The position numbers and the translations under genes were made by a program. Under the pieces are notes generated by a model. It made no database searches and had not been told where the DNA came from. It saw only the letters and a list, made by a program, of their open reading frames with translations. Of a stretch of 64,000 bases of DNA, positions 7,065 to 16,734 are shown piece by piece; within the stretch, counting starts at the first letter, position 1; each line of letters begins with the position of its first letter. Source of the stretch: Pseudomonas parafulva NBRC 16636 = DSM 17004. Its GTDB lineage: Bacteria; Pseudomonadota; Gammaproteobacteria; Pseudomonadales; Pseudomonadaceae. The stretch lies in contig NZ_BBIU01000002.1 of NCBI RefSeq assembly GCF_000730645.1, forward strand, positions 186,001-250,000, in the 5' to 3' direction.

Positions 7065-7874
7065 TTAGCCCTGGCGATACTGGCCTGGGGTAACGCCCAC
7101 ATGGGCCTTGAACACCCGCTGGAAATGGCTCTGGTCAGCGAAACCCAGTTGGTAGGCCACCTGCGCGAGCGGGTGGCCCTGTCCCAGCAGTTGGCGACCA
7201 CGGTTAACCCGTGCGTTCAGCAAATAGGCATGGGGCGTGAAGCCAGTTGCCGCGCGGAACGCGCGAATCAGTTGGTAACGCCCCAGGTCTGCCTCCTGGG
7301 CCAGGGCGTCCAGGCTCAGGTGCGACGGCCCTTGTGCCTCGATCGTTGCCAGCAAGCGGTGAAGGGTTGGCGCCGCGAGGGACGGGGCGGGGGTGAGCGG
7401 GGCGTACGCACGCACGTCGATATCACACAGAAAGGCAACCAAGGCCGCCTGTTTTTCGGCAGGTGTGGCCTGGGAAAACAGCAGCGTATTGAGCGCGGTG
7501 AACTGGCGGTACACCCCCGGCTCACGGCAGATACGTGCAGGCTCTGCGCTGCCGTACCCTGCAAGCCCCGCCTCCTCGCGCAAGGCGTCCAGCCACTCGG
7601 CGTCCACGTGCAGCATCTGATAGCTCCACGCCTGCCCTGGGTCAGGGTTGCAGGCATGCACCCTGTGCGCCGGTACCATCACCAGCGTACCGGGCCCAAG
7701 GTGCGCCTGGCCTTTGCCTGCCCCTTCGAAACGGCTGTGGCCAACATCGACAGCCCCGATGGAGAAAGTAGGGTGGCTGTGGGGCTTGTAGCAGGCGCGA
7801 CTATGGCAGGCGCGGCGGCTTTCTACCTGCGGCAACGCCGGGTCGCGCCAGATGGCAGTGTGTGCACGGGGCAT
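7065..7874 (-). CDS. AraC-family transcriptional regulator
   Basis: The 269-residue product has an N-terminal cupin-type ligand domain (CYKPHSHPTFSIGAVDVG, a line of His typical of AraC_binding) and two HTH motifs near the C-terminus (residues about 175-265, ending FADQSHFQRVFKAHVGVTPG). The ATG at 7874 is fixed by AAAGGAGG 8 bases upstream. It lies divergent from one LysE-type exporter (start 8005) and upstream of another on its own strand, so it probably controls one or both in response to an effluxed compound. Confidence 0.92.
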   Translation of the reverse strand: MPRAHTAIWRDPALPQVESRRACHSRACYKPHSHPTFSIGAVDVGHSRFEGAGKGQAHLGPGTLVMVPAHRVHACNPDPGQAWSYQMLHVDAEWLDALREEAGLAGYGSAEPARICREPGVYRQFTALNTLLFSQATPAEKQAALVAFLCDIDVRAYAPLTPAPSLAAPTLHRLLATIEAQGPSHLSLDALAQEADLGRYQLIRAFRAATGFTPHAYLLNARVNRGRQLLGQGHPLAQVAYQLGFADQSHFQRVFKAHVGVTPGQYRQG

Positions 7875-8004
7875 GGCGAAGTCCTCCTTTTGCGCAGCAG
7901 AGTAGCAGTTGGCGCCCATCAGTACAGTTGTCGTTGCTGGCTGTACCTTGACCTGAAAGCGGGGAGTGCGGCGCAATACCGGCGAAACCCAGAGGAAAAC
8001 AACA
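7875..8004. promoter_or_regulatory. Divergent araC-type/lysE-type control region
   Basis: The 130 bases between the divergent starts must hold both promoters and, as is usual for AraC regulators, the operator. I see no convincing consensus promoter or direct repeat by eye, so only the position supports this entry. Confidence 0.4.
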
Positions 8005-8628
8005 ATGGATCTTGCAAGCCTGCTGCTTTTCATCCCTGCCTGCTTCGCGCTGAACATGGCGCCGGGGCCGAACAACCTGCTGTCGCTGCACAATGCCAGC
8101 CGCTATGGGTTGCGCACCGCCTGTGTAGCCGGGGGCGGCCGCTTGCTGGCGTTCAGCGCCATGATCGTGCTGGCTGCCATGGGCCTGGCCGTGGTACTGC
8201 ATACCAGTGCGTACCTGTTCTGGGTGATCAAGGTGGCCGGGGCCGCCTACCTGTTCTACATCGCCTGGCAATTGTGGCGCGCGCCGGTCGGGCAGGTAGC
8301 AGAAGCGGCTGAGCTGCCGAGGGGGACCTGGCAGCTTGCACGGCAGGAGTTTCTGGTGGCAGCCGGCAACCCCAAGGCCATCCTGATCTTCACCGCCTTC
8401 CTGCCGCAATTCGTGTCGGTGGGCAGCATCACCCCGGTGAGCGAACAGTTCCTGTGGCTGGGGGTGTTGTTTCTGCTTCTGGAGTGGGTGGCCATCGCAC
8501 TGTACGCAGGCTTGGGCACCTACCTGCAGCGCTGGTTCGCCCAGCCGCGCCCACGCCGGCTGTTCAACCGGGTGAGTGCGTCACTGCTGGGGTGCGCCGG
8601 TATCGGGCTGCTGGCCGCCCGCCGCTAG
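8005..8628 (+). CDS. LysE/RhtB family exporter
   Basis: The 207-residue protein starts MDLASLLLFIPACFALNMAP, followed by GPNNLLSLHNASRYG, and contains AAGNPKAILIFTAFLPQF; both are family signatures. AGAGGAA precedes the ATG by 8 bases. It is divergent from the AraC regulator. Its stop codon overlaps that of the convergent autotransporter in the palindrome CTAG. It differs clearly from the exporter at 6367, so the two probably have different substrates. Confidence 0.9.
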   Translation: MDLASLLLFIPACFALNMAPGPNNLLSLHNASRYGLRTACVAGGGRLLAFSAMIVLAAMGLAVVLHTSAYLFWVIKVAGAAYLFYIAWQLWRAPVGQVAEAAELPRGTWQLARQEFLVAAGNPKAILIFTAFLPQFVSVGSITPVSEQFLWLGVLFLLLEWVAIALYAGLGTYLQRWFAQPRPRRLFNRVSASLLGCAGIGLLAARR

Positions 8629-11123
8629 AATTGCCAGCGCACACCCAGGTTCACGCCGCTGGCTTGTTGCTGGCGGCTGTCCAGGTTGCTGGTGTACTGC
8701 ACGCCGCCGTGCAGGCTCAAGGCCTGGTTGATTTGCGCCACTACGCCGCCTTCTACCTGCACCGAGGTGTAGCGGTAATCGGTCTTGATCTTGTCGGTAT
8801 CATCGAAGACCAGGGTGTCGCGCCCCCCGTCGCCATGCCACAGGTTCACCTGGGCATAGGGTTGCAGCAGGCGCCCGCTGCTGCCCTTGAACGCCCCTTC
8901 GAGGCGCAGGCCAACCCGCCCGGTCAACTCGACCTGGGCATCATGGCTGATCCGCGCCACGCTATCGCTGGCCGTGTCGAGCTGTACCTTCTGCGCGATC
9001 AGCTGTGCCTGTGGCTCTAGGGTCCAGCGGTCGGAGAGGGCTATTGGGTAGCCGCTCTCAACCGAGCCTGTCCAGGCGTGGCCGTCGATATCCAGTGCGT
9101 CACCGCGATCCGAACGGGCCCGGCCATCGAGCCGGGTGTACTGGACTACAGCGTCTACGTAGCCGCCTTGCGGCCCTACCAGCGTCCAGTAGGCACCCAC
9201 GCTGTCGCCGTCAAGCCTCAGGTCACCGACACGGCGGTCTTGCTGGGCCAGGGCGAAGCCTTTCACGTCTGCAGTCAACCGCGCATGGCTCACGTACACG
9301 CCCACTTGCTGGCGGTAGCCACGCTCACTGACAGTGGCGTAAAGGTCTTGCCCTACTTTGAAGCCGTACAGGTCGCCATCCAGGCTCGGGTTGACCGTGC
9401 CGCTCCATTGCTGGCGCAGGGTGCCGCCATACGCCTGCCCCCAGGCGGCAGGCAGTGCCCCTTCGCCGCCCATCAGTTGCTGGTCGCCCTGACGTTGGTG
9501 GAAGGTGCCCAGCGCCTGGCGGGCGATGATGGCTGCGCCTCTGGGGGCAGCGGCATAAACCGGGACTTCAGGGCGGTAAAGTGGCAGGCTTTCAGTACCT
9601 TGAACCGGAGTAGGCAAGTCCGGCTGGCCGGGTGCCGGTGCCGCGACGGGAGGCGTAACGGGCGCCGCCACCGGGGGAGTGACGACCGGCGGTGTGCCGG
9701 GCTGCTCAGGCACCTCGGTGGGTGGGGAGGGCGGAGCGATAACAGGCGGTGCTAACAGTGTGGAGCGCAAGTACCAGCTGTTTTCGCTGCCGGCAGTTAC
9801 CCCACCTTTGAACAACCGATAGTCGTAGGCGCCCGCCGAAAGCGTATGGGTTTGCACGAAGGCGGTGGAGGTACTGGTAGCCCCCTCGCGGGCCTCCACC
9901 ACCTGAATGCCATTTTGCGCGGTGGCCGCACCAGCACCGCCGAGGTTGTTCACCAGCAATCGGGTCGAGCCATCAATGGCACCACCGCTTACCACCAAGC
10001 GGTCAGAGGCGGCATCATCGCCGGCCAGCACACTGTTAATGCGCAGTACACCATTTTCGCCGGTGTAGTTGCCCTGAATGGTAAGGCGGCCCAGAGCATC
10101 GCTGCCCTCGGTAAGGTTGAGCGTGCCGGCGTTGCTCACCGTCGCGCGCTGCCCTGGGCCAAACGCTGTGATCACTCCCTGCCGGGAGCTGAGGGTGCTG
10201 CTGCTGTCCAGGTTGAGGCTGCCGGTGTTGCTGGTGGTGTCGCCCAGTACCAGCGTGTCATCCAGGCCGAGTGAACTGCTGTTGGTCAAGGCCACGCGTT
10301 CCCAGTTCACGTAACTGGCCCCGCCCACGGCCTGGCTGCCATTGAACGTGAGGCTGTCGTTACCTTCGCCGCCGTCCAGCGTGATCACCAGTGCATCCGG
10401 CCCCAGCCCGGAAAGCAAGGCGGTGTCATCCCCAGGGCCTGCATCCACTTTGCCGCCGATGCGGCCGCCGTCCCAGACGAAGCGGTCGTTACCGGTGCTC
10501 AACAGCACGTCACCACCCACTTCGCCACCATGGATCAACACCTGGTCGTCACCCCCGCTGACACTGATATTGCCGCCAATGGTGCCCTCGAAGACTTCGA
10601 TGTAGTCCGTATCGAATGCGGTGATGATGTTCCGGTCGACGCTGCCGCCGCGCATGATGAAGGTGTTCTTGTCCAGGCGCATGTTCACGTTGCCGATGCG
10701 CCCAGCATCCATCTCGGCATAGTCGCCACTGTCGAAGGTGCCCTTGATCCAGCCACCGTTCATGTAGAAGGTGTCCAGGCCGTCGCCCTGGTTGAGGTTG
10801 CCTTCGATAACGCCGCCGCTCATGACGAAGTCATCGATGCCGGCACCTTGGTTGACGTTGCCGCCGATGCTGCCGGATGCCATGTCGATGCGATCGCGCC
10901 CTGGGCCGAAGCTGACGTCACCGGTGATGGCGCCGGTACCACCTGCGGGCAGCACCAGGCTGTTGTCACCCTCGGTGTCCACCAGCGCGTCGGCCGTGCC
11001 GCTGTCGCAGACGAAACTGTCGTTGCCGGGGCCAGGGGTGAAGGCACATGCGGCGTGGGCGGCGGGAAGCGCAGCACCCAGCAAAGGGAGTGAGCCAAGG
11101 GTGAGGATCAGGTGCAGGCGCAT
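8625..11123 (-). CDS. Autotransporter with RTX-like GxGxD repeat passenger
   Basis: The 832-residue protein has a signal peptide (residues 1-24, AAHA before Ala-Cys), a repetitive passenger (residues about 25-270), a linker rich in PP (about 455-500) and a C-terminal autotransporter beta-domain of about 290 residues ending GVNLGVRWQF with terminal Phe. The passenger repeats about every 20 residues as GGxIxGNVxxGxGxDxFxM; the GxGxDxFx parts resemble calcium-binding RTX nonapeptides on a beta-solenoid. Type Va secretion to the cell surface is expected. The ATG at 11123 has GGAGG 8 bases upstream; a TTG at 11129 overlaps that spacing. Function of the passenger is unknown. Confidence 0.9.
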   Translation of the reverse strand: MRLHLILTLGSLPLLGAALPAAHAACAFTPGPGNDSFVCDSGTADALVDTEGDNSLVLPAGGTGAITGDVSFGPGRDRIDMASGSIGGNVNQGAGIDDFVMSGGVIEGNLNQGDGLDTFYMNGGWIKGTFDSGDYAEMDAGRIGNVNMRLDKNTFIMRGGSVDRNIITAFDTDYIEVFEGTIGGNISVSGGDDQVLIHGGEVGGDVLLSTGNDRFVWDGGRIGGKVDAGPGDDTALLSGLGPDALVITLDGGEGNDSLTFNGSQAVGGASYVNWERVALTNSSSLGLDDTLVLGDTTSNTGSLNLDSSSTLSSRQGVITAFGPGQRATVSNAGTLNLTEGSDALGRLTIQGNYTGENGVLRINSVLAGDDAASDRLVVSGGAIDGSTRLLVNNLGGAGAATAQNGIQVVEAREGATSTSTAFVQTHTLSAGAYDYRLFKGGVTAGSENSWYLRSTLLAPPVIAPPSPPTEVPEQPGTPPVVTPPVAAPVTPPVAAPAPGQPDLPTPVQGTESLPLYRPEVPVYAAAPRGAAIIARQALGTFHQRQGDQQLMGGEGALPAAWGQAYGGTLRQQWSGTVNPSLDGDLYGFKVGQDLYATVSERGYRQQVGVYVSHARLTADVKGFALAQQDRRVGDLRLDGDSVGAYWTLVGPQGGYVDAVVQYTRLDGRARSDRGDALDIDGHAWTGSVESGYPIALSDRWTLEPQAQLIAQKVQLDTASDSVARISHDAQVELTGRVGLRLEGAFKGSSGRLLQPYAQVNLWHGDGGRDTLVFDDTDKIKTDYRYTSVQVEGGVVAQINQALSLHGGVQYTSNLDSRQQQASGVNLGVRWQF

Positions 11124-11244
11124 CGGCAAAGCCTCCAGAGATTGCCCGCGTGCCTTGACTACCGCGCAGGGTCAGGAGGTTTGTATACAAGCCGTCATCA
11201 GCGGCACAACTGGCAAAAATGCTAGGCGGCCAAATGCTATTGCC

Positions 11245-11520
11245 TTAGTCGCGGTAGAAGGTCTGCACCAGGTGGTAGCCGAACTTGCTCTTGATGGGCC
11301 CGTGCACCACCCGCAGCGGCTTCTTGAAAATGACTTGGTCAATGGCCCCGACCATTTGCCCGGGGCGAACCTCGCCAAGGTCTCCCCCGCGTTTGCCGGA
11401 AGGGCAGATCGAGCACTTCTTGGCGAGCACATCGAACGCTTCACCGTTGGCGATGCGCTGTTTGAGCTTCTCGGCTTCTTCAGCGGTCTTGACCAGGATG
11501 TGGCGAGCTTGGGCTTTCAT
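11245..11520 (-). CDS. Parvulin-type peptidyl-prolyl isomerase (first copy)
   Basis: The 91-residue product is a single rotamase domain: ARHILVKTAEEAEKLKQRI, then CPSGKRGGDLGEVRPGQMV, then FGYHLVQTF, the usual catalytic strands of PpiC. No signal peptide is present, so it acts in the cytoplasm, unlike SurA or PpiD. It is paralogous (roughly 45 percent identical by eye) to the parvulin at 16421; the two flank the hydroxybutyrate dehydrogenase and Yej genes. Confidence 0.93.
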   Translation of the reverse strand: MKAQARHILVKTAEEAEKLKQRIANGEAFDVLAKKCSICPSGKRGGDLGEVRPGQMVGAIDQVIFKKPLRVVHGPIKSKFGYHLVQTFYRD

Positions 11521-11581
11521 GATGTACCTGTGCGTGTAGCAGCAAAAAAGGATTCATTATGCCCGACTGACCCGCCACCAG

Positions 11582-12352
11582 TCATTGGGCCAGCCAGCCC
11601 CCGTCCATGTTCCAGGCAGCGCCACGCACCTGGCTGCCGGCTTCGCTGCACAGAAACAGCACCAGCTCACCCAGGTGTTGCGGAGTGACGAAGGCCTGTG
11701 ACGGTTGTTTTTCTGCCAGCAGTTCGCGTTGTGCCTGCTGGGTGTCGACGCCGGCAGCGGCACGGGCGTCGATCTGCTGCTGCACCAGGGGTGTCAACAC
11801 GAAGCCTGGGCAGATGGCGTTGCAGGTCACGTTGCTGGTGGCCGTCTCCAGGCCTACCACTTTGGTCAGGCCAACCACGCCATGCTTGGCCGCCACGTAG
11901 GCGGCCTTGCCGGTCGAGCCCACCATGCCATGCACCGACGCGATATTGACGATGCGCCCCCAGTTGCGCTCGCGCATGCCTGGCAGCACCAGGCGCGTGC
12001 CGTGGAAAACCGCCGACAGGTTGAGGGCGATGATCTTGTCCCAGCTTTCCACCGGAAACTGCTCAACCGGGGCCACATGCTGGATGCCGGCATTGTTCAC
12101 CAGGATGTCCACCGGGCCCAGTTGCCGTTCGGCAAAGGCCATCAGCGCTTCGATCTGCGCCACGTCAGCCAGGTCGGCCGGGTGATGGACGACATCGACG
12201 CCGTGCCGGGCAATGCTGGCGATGGCCGCTGTGGGCTCGCCAAAGCCGTTGAGCACGATATTCGCCCCGGCCCGAGCCAGCACGTGCGCAATACCCAGCC
12301 CGATACCACTGGTAGAGCCGGTGACCAATGCGGTTTTGCCTGTGAGTGGCAT
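11582..12352 (-). CDS. bdhA: 3-hydroxybutyrate dehydrogenase
   Basis: The 256-residue enzyme is a short-chain dehydrogenase that oxidises 3-hydroxybutyrate to acetoacetate with NAD. It shows the cofactor motif TGSTSGIG, the NNAG motif at about 87-90, and the catalytic Ser/Tyr/Lys in NIASVHGMVGSTGKAAYVAAK. The C-terminal WNMDGGW is typical of this enzyme. The start at 12352 gives the standard MPLTGKTALVTG. Its product acetoacetate is the substrate of the CoA transferase encoded at 37.2 kb. It follows yejE by 58 bases on the same strand. Confidence 0.93.
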   Translation of the reverse strand: MPLTGKTALVTGSTSGIGLGIAHVLARAGANIVLNGFGEPTAAIASIARHGVDVVHHPADLADVAQIEALMAFAERQLGPVDILVNNAGIQHVAPVEQFPVESWDKIIALNLSAVFHGTRLVLPGMRERNWGRIVNIASVHGMVGSTGKAAYVAAKHGVVGLTKVVGLETATSNVTCNAICPGFVLTPLVQQQIDARAAAGVDTQQAQRELLAEKQPSQAFVTPQHLGELVLFLCSEAGSQVRGAAWNMDGGWLAQ

Positions 12353-12410
12353 AGCAGACTCCTTGGCAGCACCTTGGGCGCTGCGTAAAAAAGGCGACGG
12401 CCAGGCGCAG

Positions 12411-13427
12411 CTAACTTCTGGGGTCAAGCGCCTGGCGCAAGCCGTCACCGATGAACACCAGCAGCGACAGGATCACTGCCAGCGCGAAGAATGCAGTAAA
12501 GCCTAGCCAAGGGGCCTCGAGGTGCTGCTTGCCTTGCGTCACCAGTTCCCCCAGAGACGCGCTGCCTGCCGGCATGCCGAAGCCCAGAAAATCCAGGGCG
12601 GTGAGGGTGGTGATCGCCCCGGTGAGCATGAAGGGAACATAGGTAAGGGTGGCATTCAGTGCGTTGGGCAGGATGTGGCGCAACATCACCTGGCTATCCG
12701 GCAGCCCCAACGCCCGTGCGGCCTTGACGTACTCCAGGTTGCGCCCGCGCAGGAACTCGGCGCGCACCACGTCTACCAGTGTCAACCACGAGAACAGCGC
12801 CATGATGCCCAGCAACCACCAGAAGTCAGGCTCGACGAAGCCACTGAGGATGATCAGCAGGTACAACACCGGCAGCCCTGACCACACCTCCAGCAATCGC
12901 TGGCCCAACAGGTCTACCCAGCCGCCGTAATAGCCCTGCAAGGCACCAGCTGCCAGCCCCACCAGCACACTGGCTGCCGTCAGCGCAAAGGCGAACAGCA
13001 GCGAGACACGGGTGCCGTACAGTACCCGGGCCAGTACGTCGCGGCCTTGGTCGTCGGTACCCAACCAGTTGCTGGCGCTCGGCGGGCTGGGCGTGGGCAC
13101 TTGCAGGTCGTAGTTGGGTGTGTCGGCGCTGAAGGGAATGGGGGCGAACAGCATCCAGCCCCCTTGCTGGTCGATCAGCTGGCGCACGTAGGCACTGCGG
13201 TAGTCGGGCTGAAACGGCAACTGGCCCCCAAACTGCTGCTCGGTGTAACGCTTCAGTGCCGGCACGAACAGTTCGCCCTTGTAACCCAACAGCAGTGGCT
13301 TGTCGTTAGCCACCAGCTCTGCCAGCAGGCTGGTCAGCAGCAGGGCGGTGAACAGCCACAACGAAACCCAACCCAGGCGGTGGCGGCGAAAGCGCTGAAG
13401 GCGGCGGCGTAGCAGCGGCGACAGCAT
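12411..13427 (-). CDS. yejE: Peptide ABC transporter permease, YejE-type
   Basis: The 338-residue inner-membrane protein has a long periplasmic segment after the first helix (GYKGELFVPALKRYTEQQFG), then the BPD_transp_1 domain with the EAA loop ARALGLPDSQVMLRHILPNA. In E. coli YejABEF imports microcin C and oligopeptides. The start ATG overlaps the TGA of yejB by one base. The ATPase YejF is not in the neighbourhood: the next gene is bdhA. Confidence 0.92.
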   Translation of the reverse strand: MLSPLLRRRLQRFRRHRLGWVSLWLFTALLLTSLLAELVANDKPLLLGYKGELFVPALKRYTEQQFGGQLPFQPDYRSAYVRQLIDQQGGWMLFAPIPFSADTPNYDLQVPTPSPPSASNWLGTDDQGRDVLARVLYGTRVSLLFAFALTAASVLVGLAAGALQGYYGGWVDLLGQRLLEVWSGLPVLYLLIILSGFVEPDFWWLLGIMALFSWLTLVDVVRAEFLRGRNLEYVKAARALGLPDSQVMLRHILPNALNATLTYVPFMLTGAITTLTALDFLGFGMPAGSASLGELVTQGKQHLEAPWLGFTAFFALAVILSLLVFIGDGLRQALDPRS

Positions 13428-14485
13428 CAGTGCGCCCTCGCGTCAAAATCGATGCGGGGGTCCAGCAGGGTGTAGGCTAGGTCGCCCAACAGGCGGATCA
13501 ACAGCCCCGCCAAGGTGAAGATGAACAAGGTGCCGAACACCACCGGGTAATCACGTGAAACCGCGGCTTCGTAGCTCATGCGGCCCAGCCCGTCGAGGGA
13601 GAAGATCACCTCGATGAGCAACGAGCCCGCGAAGAACACGGTGATCAACGCCTGCGGCAGCCCGGCCACCACCAGCAGCATGGCGTTGCGCAACACATGG
13701 CCATACAGCACACGGCGCTCACTCAGCCCCTTGGCCCGCGCCGTCACCACGTATTGCCGGGAGATCTCGTCGAGAAAGGCGTTGCGGGTGAGCAGTGTCA
13801 GGGTGGCGAAACCGCCAATCACCAGCGCGCTGACGGGCAACACCAGGTGCCAGAAATAGTCGGCCACTTTGCCCAGCAGGCTGAGGTTGTCGAAGTTGTC
13901 CGACACCAGGCCCCGCACCGGGAACCAGGCAAGCGAGGTCCCCCCCGCGAACACTACGATCAACAACAGGGCGAACAGGAACGAAGGCAGGGCGTAGCCG
14001 ATCACGATCAAGGCGCTGCTCCAGGTATCAAAGCGGCTGCCGTGACGCACTGCCTTGCGGATGCCCAACGGGATTGATACCAGGTAGGTAATCAACGTGG
14101 CCCAGAAACCCAGGGACAAGGTCACCGGCAACTTCTGCACGATCAGGTCAGTCACCTTGGCGCCGCGGAAAAAGCTGTTGCCAAAGTCCAGCCGCGCATA
14201 CTGGCTCAGCATCAGCCATAAACGCTCAGGTGCCGGTTTGTCGAAGCCGTACTGGTGTTTAATTTCTTCGATCAGCTTCGGGTCCAGGCCACGGGTGGCG
14301 CGGGAGTCGCCGCTCACCACCTCGGCACGGCCACCGGGTACACCACCGCCCAGCCCCTGCAGGCGCGCCACAGCCTGCTCCACTGGCCCACCCGGCGCCG
14401 CCTGGACGATGGCGAAGTTGACCAGCAGGATGGCCAGCAGCGTCGGCACGATCAGCAATAGCCGGCGCAGGATGTAGGTGGTCAC
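13427..14485 (-). CDS. yejB: Peptide ABC transporter permease, YejB-type
   Basis: The 352-residue permease starts with GTG at 14485 ([17 protein letters not shown], the normal dppB-like first helix). The GTGA overlap with the stop of yejA supports this start over an upstream ATG at 14548. It has the EAA motif [20 protein letters not shown] and forms the channel with YejE. A long insertion between the first helix and the domain (GQGLGG-like region with [13 protein letters not shown]) is typical of YejB. Confidence 0.92.
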   Translation of the reverse strand: MTTYILRRLLLIVPTLLAILLVNFAIVQAAPGGPVEQAVARLQGLGGGVPGGRAEVVSGDSRATRGLDPKLIEEIKHQYGFDKPAPERLWLMLSQYARLDFGNSFFRGAKVTDLIVQKLPVTLSLGFWATLITYLVSIPLGIRKAVRHGSRFDTWSSALIVIGYALPSFLFALLLIVVFAGGTSLAWFPVRGLVSDNFDNLSLLGKVADYFWHLVLPVSALVIGGFATLTLLTRNAFLDEISRQYVVTARAKGLSERRVLYGHVLRNAMLLVVAGLPQALITVFFAGSLLIEVIFSLDGLGRMSYEAAVSRDYPVVFGTLFIFTLAGLLIRLLGDLAYTLLDPRIDFDARAH

Positions 14486-16404
14486 GGTGTCGCCCTCAGC
14501 CGCTCGGCCATCTGCGCATTGGTAAGGGGTGTGGGGCTGACCTCCCACCAGGTGTCCAGCCCCTCGTCATAGGTTGCCTGAACCTTGGGCAGGCCAAAAC
14601 GGTTCCACCAGGCGGTTGAACTGCCTGGCGGGTAGTAGTTGGGGATCCAGTAGTGGTTCCATTGCAACACACGGTCAAGCGCGTGGGCGTGCCGCACCAT
14701 GTCGGCCTGAGTAGCGGCACGCACCAGGCCATCGATCAGGTGGTCCACGGCAGGGTCCTGCAACGCCATGAGGTTATTCGAGCCCGGGTCGTGGGCGGCA
14801 GCAGAGCCGAAATAGCTGTAGAGCTCAGCGCCGGGTGACAGGCTGACCGGGTAACCGGTCACGATCATGTCGTAGTCACGGGCCATCAGCCGGTTGACGT
14901 ACTGGGCCGCATCCACGTTGCGGATGTTCAGGGTGATGCCGATCTGCGCCAGGTTACGCTTCCACGGCAGCAGCAGGCGCTCCAGGCCTGCCTGGCCATT
15001 GAGAAAGGTGAATGCCAGGGGCACGCCCTGCGCATTCACCAGGTGGTCGCCCTGCGGTGTCCAGCCCGCCTGCCCGAGCAGCTTCAAGGCTTGCAACTGC
15101 TGGTTGCGGATGATGCCACTGGCGTCGGTCACTGGGGCGGTGAAGACCGTGGTAAACACCTCGTCAGGTACCTGCCCCCGCAGGGGAGCCAGCAGTTTCA
15201 GCTCATCGGCGTCGGGCAGTTGCGTGGCGGCCAAGGGGGTGTTGGAGAAGAAGCTCTGCTGGCGGATGTACAAGTTGCGCATCATCTGCCGGTTGCTCCA
15301 TTCGAAGTCCCACAGCATGCCCAGTGCCTGACGTACCCGGCGGTCACGGAACTGCGGTTGGTCCAGGTTGAACACGAACCCCTGGGCGACCTGAGGTTTG
15401 GCGGGGCCCAAATGAGCACGCTGCAGGCGGCCGTCCTCCAGTTGGGCGCCGTTGTAGCCCAGGGTGTAGGCAGTGGCGGAGAACTCCCGGTTGTAGTCGT
15501 AACCGCCACCCTTGAGCACCTGGCGGGCCACTTCGGTGTCGCCAAAATACTCGATGCGCAACTGGTCGAAGTTGTAGCGCCCCCGGTTGACCGGCAGGTC
15601 GCGGGCCCACCAGGTGGGGTCCCGTTCGAAGGTGATACTGCGCCCGTTGTCGATGCGACCTAAACGGTAGGGCCCACTGCCCACGGGCTTTTCGAAGCCG
15701 GCGCCACTGGCGAAGTCGCGGGCCTGCCAGTCATGGGCTGGCAGTACCGGCAGGCTGGCCAGGTCCAGGGGCAGGGTACGGCCGTGATCGGGCTGCAAAT
15801 CAAAACGCACCAAGCGCGGCCCTTCGACCGTAACGCCGGTGACCGCAGCGAACTGTGTGCGGTACTTGAGGCTGCCCTTGTTCATGAGCAGTTCGAAGGT
15901 GAAGCGTACGTCTTCGGCGCGCACGGGTTTACCGTCAGCGAAGGTGGCGCGAGGGTCGATCTCGAAGCGCAGCCAGGCGTCAGCGGGGCCGCGTTCCATG
16001 CGCCGGGCGATCAGGCCATAAACGGTATAGGGTTCATCGAAGGCGCGGACGGCGAGTGGCGCATACAGCCAGCCATCGACTTCGCTCACGCCGGTGCCTT
16101 TGTCGATGTACGGCAAGATATGGTCGAATTGCCCGATCTCGATGGCAGAGCGCCGCAAGCTGCCGCCTTTGGGGGCTTCCGGGTTCACGTAGTCAAAATG
16201 CTGGAAGCTTCCGCCGTAGCGCGGTGGTTCGCCATAAACGGTAAGGGCATGGCTGGGTGCGGCCTGCGCTGCAAGGCTTGCGCACAACAGCAGCAGGACC
16301 CCCAGAAAAAGCAAAAGCGGGTTTGCCCCAGAACAAGCCTGTATACGCAACGAGGTTGCAGACACAGGCCTGGCCTTGGGCAAACCCGCTTTCACCGGGC
16401 ACAT
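14482..16404 (-). CDS. yejA: Periplasmic peptide-binding protein, YejA-type
   Basis: The 640-residue protein is an SBP_bac_5 family solute-binding protein: after a hydrophobic signal ([19 protein letters not shown]) it reads [19 protein letters not shown], the characteristic YejA N-terminus, and later [20 protein letters not shown]. It delivers oligopeptides to YejBE. The N-terminus is uncertain: the ATG at 16404 lacks a good ribosome-binding site and the stretch before the hydrophobic core is encoded by a large palindrome (16314-16392). It follows the second parvulin by 16 bases. Confidence 0.9.
   Translation of the reverse strand: MCPVKAGLPKARPVSATSLRIQACSGANPLLLFLGVLLLLCASLAAQAAPSHALTVYGEPPRYGGSFQHFDYVNPEAPKGGSLRRSAIEIGQFDHILPYIDKGTGVSEVDGWLYAPLAVRAFDEPYTVYGLIARRMERGPADAWLRFEIDPRATFADGKPVRAEDVRFTFELLMNKGSLKYRTQFAAVTGVTVEGPRLVRFDLQPDHGRTLPLDLASLPVLPAHDWQARDFASGAGFEKPVGSGPYRLGRIDNGRSITFERDPTWWARDLPVNRGRYNFDQLRIEYFGDTEVARQVLKGGGYDYNREFSATAYTLGYNGAQLEDGRLQRAHLGPAKPQVAQGFVFNLDQPQFRDRRVRQALGMLWDFEWSNRQMMRNLYIRQQSFFSNTPLAATQLPDADELKLLAPLRGQVPDEVFTTVFTAPVTDASGIIRNQQLQALKLLGQAGWTPQGDHLVNAQGVPLAFTFLNGQAGLERLLLPWKRNLAQIGITLNIRNVDAAQYVNRLMARDYDMIVTGYPVSLSPGAELYSYFGSAAAHDPGSNNLMALQDPAVDHLIDGLVRAATQADMVRHAHALDRVLQWNHYWIPNYYPPGSSTAWWNRFGLPKVQATYDEGLDTWWEVSPTPLTNAQMAERLRATP
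16314..16392. repeat. Three-tier inverted repeat across the yejA start region
   Basis: Perfect 15-base arms (AAAGCGGGTTTGCCC at 16314-16328 and its complement at 16378-16392) enclose a 6-base pair GCCTGT/ACAGGC and an apical GCAAC-GAG-GTTGC hairpin. The outer arms resemble P. putida REP cores. The element lies inside the predicted signal-peptide coding region of yejA. Confidence 0.6.
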
Positions 16405-16420
16405 GATCAGCGCCTGGCGA

Positions 16421-16702
16421 TCAGTCCTGGCGGCTGGTCACTTCCAGCAGGTGGTAGCCAAACTGGGTCTTGACCGGACCCTGTACGGTACTGACCGGAG
16501 CGCTGAACACGACGGTGTCGAATTCCTTAACCATCTGCCCTGGGCCGAACGAACCCAGGTCACCGCCCTGGCGGCTGGATGGGCAGGTGGAGTTGGCTTT
16601 GGCGATTTCGGCGAAGTCGGCACCGCCTTCGATCTGGGCCTTGAGTTCGTTGCACTTCTCTTCGCTGCTGACCAGGATGTGGCGGGCGGTTGCACGGGCC
16701 AT
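16421..16702 (-). CDS. Parvulin-type peptidyl-prolyl isomerase (second copy)
   Basis: The 93-residue single-domain rotamase reads ARHILVSSEEKCNELKAQI, then CPSSRQGGDLGSFGPGQMV and FGYHLLEV, as in E. coli PpiC (parvulin 10). No signal peptide is present. The ATG at 16702 has GAGGAG 8 bases upstream; an upstream ATG at 16765 gives an unlikely extension. It precedes yejA and may be cotranscribed with it. Confidence 0.94.
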   Translation of the reverse strand: MARATARHILVSSEEKCNELKAQIEGGADFAEIAKANSTCPSSRQGGDLGSFGPGQMVKEFDTVVFSAPVSTVQGPVKTQFGYHLLEVTSRQD

Positions 16703-16734
16703 GGGTACTGCTCCTCGGGGTAAAAAACGCAAGC

